Below are positions 32,307 to 41,938 of a stretch of DNA of 64,000 nucleotides, piece by piece (within the stretch, counting starts at the first letter, position 1; each line of letters begins with the position of its first letter). Below the pieces are notes generated by a model that was not told the origin of the DNA, made no database searches, and worked only from the letters and a program-made list of their open reading frames with translations. The stretch comes from Nibrella saemangeumensis. GTDB lineage: Bacteria > Bacteroidota > Bacteroidia > Cytophagales > Spirosomataceae. The stretch is from the NCBI RefSeq assembly GCF_039541915.1, contig NZ_BAABHD010000084.1, positions 620,001 through 684,000 of the forward strand. The letters run 5' to 3'. The position numbers and the translations under genes were made by a program.

Positions 32307-34517
32307 ATGCTTCTCAAAAATCAGATTCTGCTTACTGGTATGCTGACTATTGGTTGCCAGTTGTCGGGTTTTAGTCAAGCTCCGGATCCGTATGCCACCG
32401 TCTGGTACAACCAACTGCACCAGTCGCCCCAGCAGGAGAAGTTTCGTAAATTGGCACCTATGCCGGCCGGGGTGGTCTACATTCAGCAGCCGGGCGAAGG
32501 CGAAGCCGAAATGCGGCAACACTTCCGGACCATGAAGCAATTGGGGTTTAACGCGCTGAAACAGATCATGCCCCTGCCGACCTGGACGGTGGAGCGGATT
32601 GCGGCCATTGCGCTGGATGAGGGCATCATTCCCTGGTGGTATGGCGAGGGTGGATACGAAGCCATTACGCCGGAGCTGCTGAAAAAGCTTGGATTACCGC
32701 CGACAATGTCAATGGCCGATGCGCTGAAGCATCCAACTATTGTAAAATATCAGCACAACCAGTTGAAGGAGCGGATTCGGCGAATGGAAGAATATGCCCG
32801 TACCAGCCCGGATCAGAAATTTATGCGTACCTCCAGTGTAGCTTACGATCCGGAAATAGGCGGACGGGGACTGGAGTTGAACGAGAAGGGGGAAACCCTG
32901 TTTATCGATTGGCTGAAGAAGACCTACAAAACCGTAGAGGGCCTGAATGAAGGCTGGAATCAGGGTCATGCGGGTTTATTCCTGAACGAACAGCGCACCT
33001 TCCGGGATTGGGATGATGTAGCGGCCAACTGGCGAAAAGTAACCGGACGGGAGTACCGACACGTGCGGGATGTGCTGCGCTTCAAGGTAGAGCATAATCT
33101 GGACCGTATCCGGGCATCGGCGCAGCAGTTTCACCAGTTTGATCCGAATGCCCCCTACCGGGGCGGGGGCGAGATCGGCCTGTTTAACCCGATTGCCTGG
33201 TATGGCGTCGATATGGCGGGTATCGCCGACGTCCTGACGGATTACGGTTCCTTTTACCCTTCCATGCATTTCTCCTGGCATTTTGGGCAGGTCGGTTATG
33301 AACTGACCCGGTCGCTGTACCAGCAGGCCAGCCTGATGAGCGACCTGTTCAAGGGTGGCTGGACGGGTGGCTGGGAAAGCACCGGCGGTCCGCAGCAACT
33401 CGATGGGGAGCGCAGCGGCACCGACCAGAATGCTTATTTTGTTGAATCGGGGGAGCTGATGCAGTTGTATCTGGCCCAACTGGCGGCCGGGTTCAAAGGG
33501 TTTGGTATCTGGTGCTGGAATAGTCGCAGCGCCGGTAAGGAGGGTGGCGAGTACAGTTTACTGGACCGGAACGGGCAGGTGACGGAGCGTGCCATAGCCA
33601 TCGGAAAGCTGGGCCAGGCCATGCAGCGCTGGCGGTTTGAACTGTGGAACGCCCATAAAGAGCCGGTCGTGGGAATTCTGTACGATTGGGAGAACGAAGC
33701 GCTTTGGGCTGCCATGAGCATACCTGGCCGTGACCACTACAAAGATCGGCCTATGAAAGCCAGGGTAGGGCTGGGCCGGGCGCTCACCAACGCCAACGTG
33801 CCGTTTGAGTACGTCACCCCGCAGGATCTGAAAAGTGGGCTGGGTGCCCGGTACCGGGTGCTGTACCTGCCGGGCTTCCTCTGCTTACGCACTGATCTGA
33901 TGCCCGTGCTGACGGAGTATGTTCGCCAGGGGGGGCGTCTGGTTATGGATCTGCCCGGTGCCGGATACGATGAATACAGCCGCGTGCTGAAGACCGGAAA
34001 AGGCTCGCCGTTTGAACAGCTTTTTGGCGTTACGCTGGATGATTTTCAGTATGCCGGTACCAATCGCCCGATTCGTTTAGGGACTTACGACCTGAACGGC
34101 TTTGTTCTGAATTCAACCCCGACCGGGGCTCGTCCGGTTGCCACCTACAGCACCGGCCGGCCGGCTATTACGGAACATACGTTGGGGAAAGGGACGGCCG
34201 TTCTGATGGGTGTTGAAGCTTCCTCCGATTGTTTTAAGCCCGGCAATAATGCCGCCGAAGCCCTGCTGCTGACACACGCGCTGGGTACCTACAAAAGCCC
34301 GTATCACTGCCCCGATGCCATCGTTTACCGGCTGGCAGCATCCGACGCCGATCATTATTTTCTTCTGAACGACGGCCCCGCCAAAACGGTAAGACTAACA
34401 TTTGGTACCCTGAAATACCAGTCCGCCCTGGATGCCATCACCGGACAGCCATTATCCCTGAATAGCCCAATCGCCCTGGAGGGCTACAGTGGCCGCTGGT
34501 TACGGTTTGTGAAGTAA
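32307..34517 (+). CDS. GH42-like beta-galactosidase-type glycoside hydrolase, exported
   Basis: 736 residues from the ATG at 32307; a GTG at 32280 lies at the predicted transcription start. The signal region (KNQILLTGMLTIGCQLSGFSQ) could be lipoprotein (TIGC) or cleaved after FSQ. The N-terminal TIM barrel follows the GH42 plan: MKQLGFNALKQIMPLPTW, then LFIDWLKKTYKTVEGLNEGW. The candidate nucleophile is Glu357 in GWESTGGPQQ, where GH42 has an EST motif. The acid/base position reads YDPEIGG (Glu183) instead of the usual Asn-Glu. A glutamine-amidotransferase-like trimerisation domain (VLYLPGFLCLRTDLMPVL) and a beta C-terminal domain follow. Confidence 0.82.
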   Translation: MLLKNQILLTGMLTIGCQLSGFSQAPDPYATVWYNQLHQSPQQEKFRKLAPMPAGVVYIQQPGEGEAEMRQHFRTMKQLGFNALKQIMPLPTWTVERIAAIALDEGIIPWWYGEGGYEAITPELLKKLGLPPTMSMADALKHPTIVKYQHNQLKERIRRMEEYARTSPDQKFMRTSSVAYDPEIGGRGLELNEKGETLFIDWLKKTYKTVEGLNEGWNQGHAGLFLNEQRTFRDWDDVAANWRKVTGREYRHVRDVLRFKVEHNLDRIRASAQQFHQFDPNAPYRGGGEIGLFNPIAWYGVDMAGIADVLTDYGSFYPSMHFSWHFGQVGYELTRSLYQQASLMSDLFKGGWTGGWESTGGPQQLDGERSGTDQNAYFVESGELMQLYLAQLAAGFKGFGIWCWNSRSAGKEGGEYSLLDRNGQVTERAIAIGKLGQAMQRWRFELWNAHKEPVVGILYDWENEALWAAMSIPGRDHYKDRPMKARVGLGRALTNANVPFEYVTPQDLKSGLGARYRVLYLPGFLCLRTDLMPVLTEYVRQGGRLVMDLPGAGYDEYSRVLKTGKGSPFEQLFGVTLDDFQYAGTNRPIRLGTYDLNGFVLNSTPTGARPVATYSTGRPAITEHTLGKGTAVLMGVEASSDCFKPGNNAAEALLLTHALGTYKSPYHCPDAIVYRLAASDADHYFLLNDGPAKTVRLTFGTLKYQSALDAITGQPLSLNSPIALEGYSGRWLRFVK

Positions 34518-34639
34518 TGCAGGGGTTTTCAATTGTTGGTGTTACCTTGTAACCGGATAACGCCCGGTATCAGGTAATCCTTCCTGATAACCCTGAACCT
34601 TAGTTTTCAACATCCGGAATTACACTCCGGGGTACATTC

Positions 34640-35968
34640 ATGAACCGAAGAGATTTTCTGACCCAAACTTCTCTGGCAACGGGCGGGGTGCTGTTGCTAA
34701 AAACACCCGGTACGGCAGCGCCGGTAGCCAAAGCGGCTACGAGAACGATTCTGCTGCGTTCGTCCTGGAACGATCACAACATCGGCGATCAGGGACATAC
34801 ACCCGGAACCCTGCGACTGCTGGAGCGTTACATCCCGGAGGCCGAAATCCTGCTCTGGCACGAAGAGCCCCGGCCCGAAACCGAAAAGATCATCACCAGA
34901 CACTTTCCTAAGGTGAAGATCGTGCGGGGTAGTTTCTACGATGGCGACAAGCCGTTTGAGGGGGAGCTGAAAGACGCCTTTGACCGGGCCAGTATGTATA
35001 TTGTTAACTCGGGAATGGTCTTTAATTACGGTCTGTTCGGCTACGACTGGGCCAACACCATGGCGCGGCTAACGCCGTTTTACTACTGCCTCGACCGGGG
35101 AACCCCTTTTGGTCTGTACGGTCAGTCGTTCGACAGGTTTGCCCACCCGTCGATGCCCGTTTTCAGGGATGTATTCAGCCGGGCCGCTTTTATTTACACC
35201 CGGGATGATGAGTCACGCAAATTTTTGAAGGAAAACAACTTCAAGCCGCGGGTACTGGAGTTTGGACCCGATGGCTGCTTCGGTATCGACGTGCGCGACG
35301 AAGAACGGGGACGGGCGTATCTGAAGAAGTCCGGCCTGGACGACCAGAAATTCCTGGTGGTGGTTATTCGAACCAATACAAAACACATCTACGACAAATC
35401 CGGCGGGAGTGTATTAAATCCCGCGCAGGCAACGCCCGAGCAACAGGAACAGGACCGGCAGCGGCTCGGCAAGGTACGCGAACTGATTACCACCTGGGTG
35501 CGGCAGACGGGCATGAAGGTGCTGCTGGCACCCGAAGTCAGTAAGGAAGTGGCGCAGGCCAAAACCGGGGTGTATGACCAACTACCGGCCGACATTCAAA
35601 GCAAGGTAGTCTGGCGCGATACGTTCTGGAACGCCGACGAGGCCATGTCGGTCTACGCCCGTGCTCATTCCATGTTCGGTATTGAGCCGCACTCGCTCAT
35701 TATGGGGCTGGCGTTAGGGGTGCCAGTGGTGCATGCCCGGCCGCTGGCGCATGGCCTCAAAGGCTGGATGTTCCGGGATATTGGCCTGCCGGAGTGGTTG
35801 TTCGAGATTGACCAGACCCCGGCCTCGGCCATGTCGGATGAACTGATGAAAATTCACCAGAACTACCCACTGGCCAAAGAGAAGGTCAGGAAAGCCATGG
35901 CGTTTGTGGCCGACCGGCAAAAAGTAGGCATGCAGGTTATTCGAAAAAAACTTCAGTTAACCAGCTAA
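34640..35968 (+). CDS. polysaccharide pyruvyl-transferase family protein with Tat-type signal
   Basis: 442 residues. The N-terminus MNRRDFLTQTSLATGGVLLL is a twin-arginine signal peptide. The body matches the polysaccharide pyruvyl transferase (CsaB-like) fold. It has RSSWNDHNIGDQGHTPGTLRLL at the first Rossmann-like half, then YIVNSGMVFNYG and PFGLYGQSFDRF. The second half holds FLVVVIRTNTKH, a TGMKVLLAPE strand and the GIEPHSLIMGLALGVPVVHAR block. Known family members work in the cytoplasm on phosphoenolpyruvate and lipid-linked glycans, so export is unusual. It sits between GH42-like and GH2 genes, which suggests a role in glycan handling. Confidence 0.82.
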   Translation: MNRRDFLTQTSLATGGVLLLKTPGTAAPVAKAATRTILLRSSWNDHNIGDQGHTPGTLRLLERYIPEAEILLWHEEPRPETEKIITRHFPKVKIVRGSFYDGDKPFEGELKDAFDRASMYIVNSGMVFNYGLFGYDWANTMARLTPFYYCLDRGTPFGLYGQSFDRFAHPSMPVFRDVFSRAAFIYTRDDESRKFLKENNFKPRVLEFGPDGCFGIDVRDEERGRAYLKKSGLDDQKFLVVVIRTNTKHIYDKSGGSVLNPAQATPEQQEQDRQRLGKVRELITTWVRQTGMKVLLAPEVSKEVAQAKTGVYDQLPADIQSKVVWRDTFWNADEAMSVYARAHSMFGIEPHSLIMGLALGVPVVHARPLAHGLKGWMFRDIGLPEWLFEIDQTPASAMSDELMKIHQNYPLAKEKVRKAMAFVADRQKVGMQVIRKKLQLTS

Positions 35969-36065
35969 GTACGGATTGTCAAAAGCGCAGCGTACTATGG
36001 CGGGGGCCTTGAAAAAGGTGGCTAAGCAGTATAAGATCGCATCGTAAGTCGGATCTGGCTGTGAA

Positions 36066-36094
36066 AACCGGCATATACACGCAGAATGCCGGTT
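36066..36094. terminator. hairpin in the gap before the GH2 gene
   Basis: AACCGGCAT (36066-36074) pairs with ATGCCGGTT (36086-36094) around an 11-base loop, followed by ATTAAAT rather than a T-run, so a weak terminator at best. The rest of the 259-base gap (35969-36227) shows no gene, and only a poor -7 candidate (TAGTTTCA at 36143). Confidence 0.45.
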
Positions 36095-36227
36095 ATTAAA
36101 TAAGGGTTTGCGGAAAAAACTCGCCAAATGAGAAGAATTTGATAGTTTCACGCAGAGCCGCCAGGGCAATTCTCCAGTGGAGGATTACCTTCCGGCTTTT
36201 GTGTGAATTCAACAGCCGCACTTACTC

Positions 36228-39116
36228 ATGCGTTTACCCTCTATCCGCTTTTTTTTCACCTGGTTACTCCTGCTTCCGCTGGTGGTTCAGGCTGCCAAAC
36301 CGGTCATTGACCTGGCCGGTGTCTGGCGGTTCCGGATGGACCCCGCCGATCGGGGCATTCAGGACCGCTGGTACACCCAAAAACTACCGGAAACCATAAA
36401 GCTTCCCGGCTCAATGGCCGAAAACCGGAAGGGCAACAACATTACCCTGCAAACACAGTGGACGGCCAGCATTTACGACAGTTCCTGGTACTTCAACCCC
36501 CGGATGGCCAAATACCGGGAGCCCGAACACCTGAAGTTTCCGTTCTGGCTGACACCCGCCAAAGAATACGTCGGGCCGGCCTGGTACCAGAAGGAGGTAC
36601 GGATACCCGCCGACTGGGCCAATAAACGCATTGTCTTATCGCTGGAACGGCCGCATACCGAAACCCGTGTCTGGGTGGATGAAGTAGAGATTGGATGGCA
36701 GAATAGCATGGCTGTTGCCCATGAATATGTGCTCACGGACAAACTGACGCCCGGTTCGCATACCATCACCATTCGCATAGATAACCGCATCAAAGAAATA
36801 AACGTCGGCAAGGACTCTCACAGCCTGACCGATCACACCCAGGGCAACTGGAACGGTATAGCTGGTCGGCTGGCGCTTCGGGCCGACGATAAAATCTGGA
36901 TTGAAGACCTACAGGTGTATCCCAACCTGGTCCGCAAATCCGTCCGGATCATCATGCTGCTGGGCAATGCGACCCCAAAAGTACAGGGAGGTGCCGTTAC
37001 CGTAACCGCCACCAGTTTCAACGCATCGCCGGTTCATGCGGTAAAGCCTATGGTAGCCAATGTGGTGCTTAAAGCCGGTGAAACCCGGCTGGAACTGGAA
37101 TACCCGATGGGGGAGGATGTACAGACCTGGGACGAATTCAGGCCGGCCCTGTACCGGTTAACCGCTGAACTGAGCAGTAAAGAACTGCGCCACGAAAAGC
37201 AGGTGCAGTTCGGGATGCGGGAGTTTAAAGCCAAAGGCACCCGTTTCGAGGTAAATGGCCGGCCGGTGTTTCTGCGTGGCACGGTCAACAATTGCGAGTT
37301 TCCGCTCACCGGCTACCCGGCCATGGATGTGCCGGCCTGGGAACGAATCTTTAAAATAGCTAAGACGCACGGGCTGAACCACATGCGGTTCCACTCCTGG
37401 TGCCCGCCCGAGGCCGCTTTTATCGCGGCCGATAAGCAGGGATTCTACCTGCAACCCGAAGGACCCAGCTGGGCCAACCACGGCACCTCGCTGGGCGATG
37501 GAAAACCAATCGACAAATTTATATACGACGAAACCAACCGCATGGCGAAAGCGTACGGCAACTATGCGTCGTTTTGCATGCTGGCGTCCGGCAATGAGCC
37601 GGCCGGTCGCAATCAGGCCAACTACCTGGGCAAGTTTGTTACCTATTGGAAGGCAAAAGACAAACGCCGGGTCTATACTGGAGCCTCGGTGGGTATGAAC
37701 TGGCCGCTGGTGCCGGAGAATGAGTTCATGGTCAAGTCCGGGCCGCGTGGCCTGCCGTGGGATAGGCAGCCGCAAAGCACCTGGGATTACCGCGACCGCA
37801 TTTCGCTATTCCCGGTTCCCTACGTAGCCCACGAGATGGGGCAGTGGTGTGCTTACCCCAACTTCAAAGAGATTAGGAAATACACGGGCGTTTACCGGGC
37901 CAGGAATTTTGAACTGTTCCGCGAGGACCTCCAGGACCGGGGTATGGGTGACCAAGCCGACGACTTCCTGATGGCCTCGGGTAAGCTCCAGGCGCTGAGC
38001 TACAAAACCGAAATTGAAACCGCGTTACGGACACCGGGTATGGCGGGGTTCCAACTGCTCGGTCTGAATGATTTTCCGGGGCAGGGCACGGCACAGGTTG
38101 GCGTGCTGGATGCGTTCTGGGACGAAAAAGGGTACATCAGCGCCAGACAGTTCAGCCGGTTTTGCAATACTACTGTGCCGCTGGCCCGTATGTCAAAATT
38201 TGTGTACCGAAATAACGAAGTATTCAAAGCCGACCTGGAAATCGCTCACTTTGGCCCAGAGCTATTAGTCAACGCCCGAATCTCCTGGACGATTACCGAT
38301 AGTCAGCGAAAGGTATTGGCCAAAGGCGCTTTTGATCCGAAGACGCTGCCTATTGGAAACGGTCTGCCCGTTGGCTCCATCAGTCTGCCGCTCGAAAATA
38401 TTGAAGAGGCTGATAAGCTGAAGCTGGAAGTGACGATTGACAAAACCGCCTTTGCCAACGACTGGGACTTTTGGGTGTACCCAGCCAACTTACCGGAGCT
38501 GCCCGGCACAGATGTTTACGTTACTACTACGCTGGATACCACGGCCCGGCGCATCCTGAACGAAGGCGGCAAGGTATTTCTGGAAATGGCCGGAAAAGTA
38601 GAGGAAGGCAAAGAGGTAGCGCAGCACTTTGCGCCCGTCTTCTGGAACACCTCCTGGTTCAAAATGCGGCCCCCGCACACGCTCGGCATCCTATGCAATC
38701 CCAAACATCCGGCCTTTTTCGATTTTCCAACCGATTACCACAGCGACCTGCAATGGTGGGAGCTCGTGAACCGGGCGCAGGTGATGCTGCTGGAAGGTTT
38801 TCCGGCCGGGTTCCGACCGCTGGTGCAGCCAATTGATACCTGGTTTCTGAACCGCCGGCTGGGATTAGTGCTGGAAGCTAAGGTGGGCAAGGGGAAGCTG
38901 ATGGTGTCCAGCGCCGACCTGACATCTGACCTGGAGAACCGGCCAGTCGCCCGCCAATTACGCTATAGTTTACTTCAATATATGCGCTCAGACAAGTTCA
39001 ACCCTAAGGCGGTGGTGGAACTGGCGGTTATCGAAGACCTGTTCCGGAGCCGGTCCAAAGAAACCGTTCAGACCTACACCAAAGACAGTCCGGATGAACT
39101 GAAGCCCAAAAACTAA
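36228..39116 (+). CDS. glycoside hydrolase family 2 enzyme, exported
   Basis: 962 residues with a signal peptide (RFFFTWLLLLPLVVQA). Domain order is the sugar-binding jelly roll (about 25-230, IDLAGVWRFRMDP, WYQKEVRIPADWANKRIVLSLERPH), an immunoglobulin-like domain (about 230-340) and the TIM barrel from about 345. In the barrel, the acid/base is Glu457 in LASGNEPAG and the nucleophile Glu536 in YVAHEMGQW. A long C-terminal region of beta domains follows, ending in KDSPDELKPKN. The GH2 activity (beta-galactosidase, glucuronidase, mannosidase or arabinofuranosidase type) cannot be fixed. It ends 18 bases before the GH95 gene, so they are almost certainly co-transcribed. Confidence 0.92.
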   Translation: MRLPSIRFFFTWLLLLPLVVQAAKPVIDLAGVWRFRMDPADRGIQDRWYTQKLPETIKLPGSMAENRKGNNITLQTQWTASIYDSSWYFNPRMAKYREPEHLKFPFWLTPAKEYVGPAWYQKEVRIPADWANKRIVLSLERPHTETRVWVDEVEIGWQNSMAVAHEYVLTDKLTPGSHTITIRIDNRIKEINVGKDSHSLTDHTQGNWNGIAGRLALRADDKIWIEDLQVYPNLVRKSVRIIMLLGNATPKVQGGAVTVTATSFNASPVHAVKPMVANVVLKAGETRLELEYPMGEDVQTWDEFRPALYRLTAELSSKELRHEKQVQFGMREFKAKGTRFEVNGRPVFLRGTVNNCEFPLTGYPAMDVPAWERIFKIAKTHGLNHMRFHSWCPPEAAFIAADKQGFYLQPEGPSWANHGTSLGDGKPIDKFIYDETNRMAKAYGNYASFCMLASGNEPAGRNQANYLGKFVTYWKAKDKRRVYTGASVGMNWPLVPENEFMVKSGPRGLPWDRQPQSTWDYRDRISLFPVPYVAHEMGQWCAYPNFKEIRKYTGVYRARNFELFREDLQDRGMGDQADDFLMASGKLQALSYKTEIETALRTPGMAGFQLLGLNDFPGQGTAQVGVLDAFWDEKGYISARQFSRFCNTTVPLARMSKFVYRNNEVFKADLEIAHFGPELLVNARISWTITDSQRKVLAKGAFDPKTLPIGNGLPVGSISLPLENIEEADKLKLEVTIDKTAFANDWDFWVYPANLPELPGTDVYVTTTLDTTARRILNEGGKVFLEMAGKVEEGKEVAQHFAPVFWNTSWFKMRPPHTLGILCNPKHPAFFDFPTDYHSDLQWWELVNRAQVMLLEGFPAGFRPLVQPIDTWFLNRRLGLVLEAKVGKGKLMVSSADLTSDLENRPVARQLRYSLLQYMRSDKFNPKAVVELAVIEDLFRSRSKETVQTYTKDSPDELKPKN

Positions 39117-39134
39117 CTCCTCCCTACCCATTCA

Positions 39135-41684
39135 ATGCGACTATCCAGCCTTTTCCTGTTTGTTTTTATTTCACTCAATGCCGTTGCGCAGTCGAACCAG
39201 ACGATCTGGTACCGGCAGCCCGCCCGCAACTGGAACGAAGCCTTACCCATCGGCAACGGCCGGCTGGGAGCGATGGTCTTTGGCCGGATAACCGACGAGT
39301 TGATTCAGTTGAACGAAGAAACGCTCTGGTCGGGCGGACCGGTCAATCCGAACCCCAACCCTGGGGTGGCTCGGTACCTGCCGCAGGTTCGGGAAGCACT
39401 TGCCAGAGAAGATTACCGGGAAGCGGCTAAGCTGGTGCGGAACCTGCAGGGGTTGTATACCGAAGCGTACCAGCCGTTGGGCGATCTGCGCATCAAGCAA
39501 GCGGTGAGCGGTCAGCCGACCAATTACTACCGGAATCTGAACATCGCCGAAGCTACGGCCACCACTCGCTTTACCGTCGGTGGGGTAGAGTATACGCGAG
39601 AGATGTTTGTGTCGGCTCCTGACCAGGTAATTGTGCTCCGGATGAAAGCCAGCCGCAAGGGATCGTTAAATCTAACAGTGTTAACCAGTAGCCCGCATCC
39701 TGTCAGCAAGGTGGTGGCGCCGAATGAACTGGCGATGCGGGGGAAATCCCCCGCCCATGCCGACCCGAATTACGTTCGCTATAACAAGGTGCCGGTTATT
39801 TACACTGATTCCACCGGTTGCCGGGGCACGCGGTTCGACCTGCGGGTGCGGGTCAAATCCACCGATGGAAAAGTAGCCACCGATACGGCCGGCATCCGCA
39901 TCAACAACGCCACCGAAGCCGTATTGCTGCTATCGGCGGCAACGAGCTATAACGGCTTTGACAAGTGCCCGGATAAAGACGGTAAAAATGAACAGCAGTT
40001 AGCGGAGAATTGCCTGAAGAAGGCCCTGCCCAAAAGCCTGGATGCGCTTAGAAGAGACCACATCCGGGATTATCAGCGGTACTTCAATCGGGTCAGTTTT
40101 ACCTTAAATACTCCTGAACAGGGTATCAACCCGTTGCTGGGCCTGCCCATGGACGAGCGCATGATGCGCTACGCCAAGGGGGAACCCGACCCGGCGCTGG
40201 AGAGCCTGTATTTTCAGTTTGGCCGGTATCTGCTGATCTCCAGTTCGCGACCGGGCCGCGATGACGTACCGGGCGTCGCGGCCAATCTGCAGGGTATCTG
40301 GAACCCGCACGTGCAGCCGCCCTGGAGCAGCAACTATACCACCAACATCAATGCCGAGATGAACTACTGGCCGGCGGAGATGACCAATCTGTCGGAAATG
40401 CACCGGCCGTTCATCGACCTCATTAAGCAGACAGCGGTAACGGGTAAAGAAACGGCTAAAAATTTTTATGGCGTTAGTGGCTGGACCGTTCACCATAACT
40501 CCGACATCTGGGCAACCGCCAACCCGGTGGGTGATCTGGGAAAGGGAGACCCCAACTGGGCCAACTGGTATATGGGCGGGGCCTGGCTGAGCCAGCACCT
40601 CTGGGATCATTACACCTACACCGGCGATAAGACGTATCTGAAGAACACCGCTTACCCCATTATGCGCGATGCGGCTCAGTTCTGCGTCGACTGGCTGATG
40701 GAAGACAAACAGGGGCGTCTGGTCACGGCACCTGCCACGTCACCGGAAAATGTCTTTATTACGGAGAAAGGGGTAAAGCAGGCGGTGTCCGTAGCGACAA
40801 CCATGGATATGGCTCTGATCTGGGATCTGTTCTCCAACGTCATTCAGGCATCGGAGCAACTGGGAACGGATGCCGATTATCGGAAAATGCTTGCCGACAA
40901 AAAGCGGCAACTGTTTCCGTTGCAGATTGGCCGGAAGGGGAATCTGCAGGAGTGGTATAAAGACTGGGACGATGAAGACCCGCAGCACCGGCATGTCTCG
41001 CATTTGTTCGTGCTGCATCCCGGCCGGCAGGTGTCTCCGCTGACCACTCCCAAGTACGCGGAAGCAGCCAGAAAAACACTTGAAATACGGGGCGATGGCG
41101 GCACCGGCTGGAGCAAAGCCTGGAAGATCAACTTCTGGGCGCGGCTGCACGACGGCAACCATGCCTATAAGCTGCTGCGCGAACTGCTCCGGCTTACGGG
41201 CGTTGAAGGCACCGAATACGCCAACGGGGGCGGCACCTACCTGAACCTGTTTTGCGCGCACCCGCCGTTCCAGATCGACGGTAACTTTGGGGGCACCTCC
41301 GGCATCGGCGAAATGCTCCTGCAAAGCCACGATGGGGTGGTACACGTACTGCCCGCTATTCCGGATGCGTGGACAGACGGTTCTGTAAAAGGCCTGAAGG
41401 CTCGCGGTGGTTTTGAACTGGATTATAGCTGGAAAAACGGCAAACTGGATAAGCTCACGCTCCGCTCCGCCCTGGGCGGTAACTGCCGCCTGCGGGTGTA
41501 TAATTCCTTGAAAGCGACCGGAAACGGAACGTTGGTAACCGCCAAAGGTAACAACCCAAACCCGTTCTACCTGTTGCCCGAAAATCAGTACCGGACCACA
41601 TCACCGGCAGAACCCACCAACGGCGCATTCGTGTACGACCTGGTTACGGACCCCGGCAAAACATACGTACTCACTGCTAACTGA
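39135..41684 (+). CDS. glycoside hydrolase family 95 (alpha-L-fucosidase/galactosidase), exported
   Basis: 849 residues with a signal peptide (RLSSLFLFVFISLNAVAQ). The N-terminal beta-sandwich carries the family block LPIGNGRLGAMVFGRI and LNEETLWSGGP. The (alpha/alpha)6 barrel holds the catalytic set. Asn404 and Asn406 (TTNINAEMNYW) activate water, Glu538 lies in ATSPENVF, and Asp715 in PFQIDGNFG. These match the residues known from Bifidobacterium AfcA. The enzyme inverts alpha-1,2-fucosyl, or in some members alpha-L-galactosyl, linkages of host or plant glycans. It is the last enzyme of the glycan cluster; 44 sense codons continue in frame after its TGA. Confidence 0.95.
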   Translation: MRLSSLFLFVFISLNAVAQSNQTIWYRQPARNWNEALPIGNGRLGAMVFGRITDELIQLNEETLWSGGPVNPNPNPGVARYLPQVREALAREDYREAAKLVRNLQGLYTEAYQPLGDLRIKQAVSGQPTNYYRNLNIAEATATTRFTVGGVEYTREMFVSAPDQVIVLRMKASRKGSLNLTVLTSSPHPVSKVVAPNELAMRGKSPAHADPNYVRYNKVPVIYTDSTGCRGTRFDLRVRVKSTDGKVATDTAGIRINNATEAVLLLSAATSYNGFDKCPDKDGKNEQQLAENCLKKALPKSLDALRRDHIRDYQRYFNRVSFTLNTPEQGINPLLGLPMDERMMRYAKGEPDPALESLYFQFGRYLLISSSRPGRDDVPGVAANLQGIWNPHVQPPWSSNYTTNINAEMNYWPAEMTNLSEMHRPFIDLIKQTAVTGKETAKNFYGVSGWTVHHNSDIWATANPVGDLGKGDPNWANWYMGGAWLSQHLWDHYTYTGDKTYLKNTAYPIMRDAAQFCVDWLMEDKQGRLVTAPATSPENVFITEKGVKQAVSVATTMDMALIWDLFSNVIQASEQLGTDADYRKMLADKKRQLFPLQIGRKGNLQEWYKDWDDEDPQHRHVSHLFVLHPGRQVSPLTTPKYAEAARKTLEIRGDGGTGWSKAWKINFWARLHDGNHAYKLLRELLRLTGVEGTEYANGGGTYLNLFCAHPPFQIDGNFGGTSGIGEMLLQSHDGVVHVLPAIPDAWTDGSVKGLKARGGFELDYSWKNGKLDKLTLRSALGGNCRLRVYNSLKATGNGTLVTAKGNNPNPFYLLPENQYRTTSPAEPTNGAFVYDLVTDPGKTYVLTAN

Positions 41685-41819
41685 CTTCAGAATGTTGCGC
41701 GTACTGCTGGTAAGGCAGGCGAAATTGATTTTGCCCAGGGGCCGTTTCGTATTAGGACGATCCGGGCGAAAGACAACAAGCCGGTGACGGTGAAAAACAG
41801 TACGTCTATGCAGTTGTAG
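41685..41819 (+). pseudogene. possible in-frame gene remnant after the GH95 stop
   Basis: In the same frame as GH95, directly after its TGA, 44 further codons run to a TAG and read like protein (GKAGEIDFAQGPFRIRTIR, then KDNKPVTVKNSTSMQL). It has no start of its own. It could be the decayed end of a longer GH95, the tail of a deleted neighbour or chance. The remaining sequence to 41888 holds nothing recognisable. Confidence 0.3.
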
Positions 41820-41888
41820 TTTCTTTTTGATTTTCAGAGCCTAAGGTCAGTTCTGGGTGGCGTCACCTGGTTCCGTACGCTCTGGTTT

Positions 41889-41920
41889 TTTGAAATTTAT
41901 ACTAAAATCCGTTTATTTTG
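41889..41920 (+). promoter_or_regulatory. candidate promoter of the kai operon
   Basis: TTTG at 41889-41892, a 20-base spacer and TTATTTTG at 41913-41920 (one mismatch to TAnnTTTG), 18 bases before the kaiC ATG at 41939. The upstream TTG start at 41918 would lie inside this box and is rejected. Confidence 0.5.
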
Positions 41921-41938
41921 GGAAAGTCTCATCCTCTA

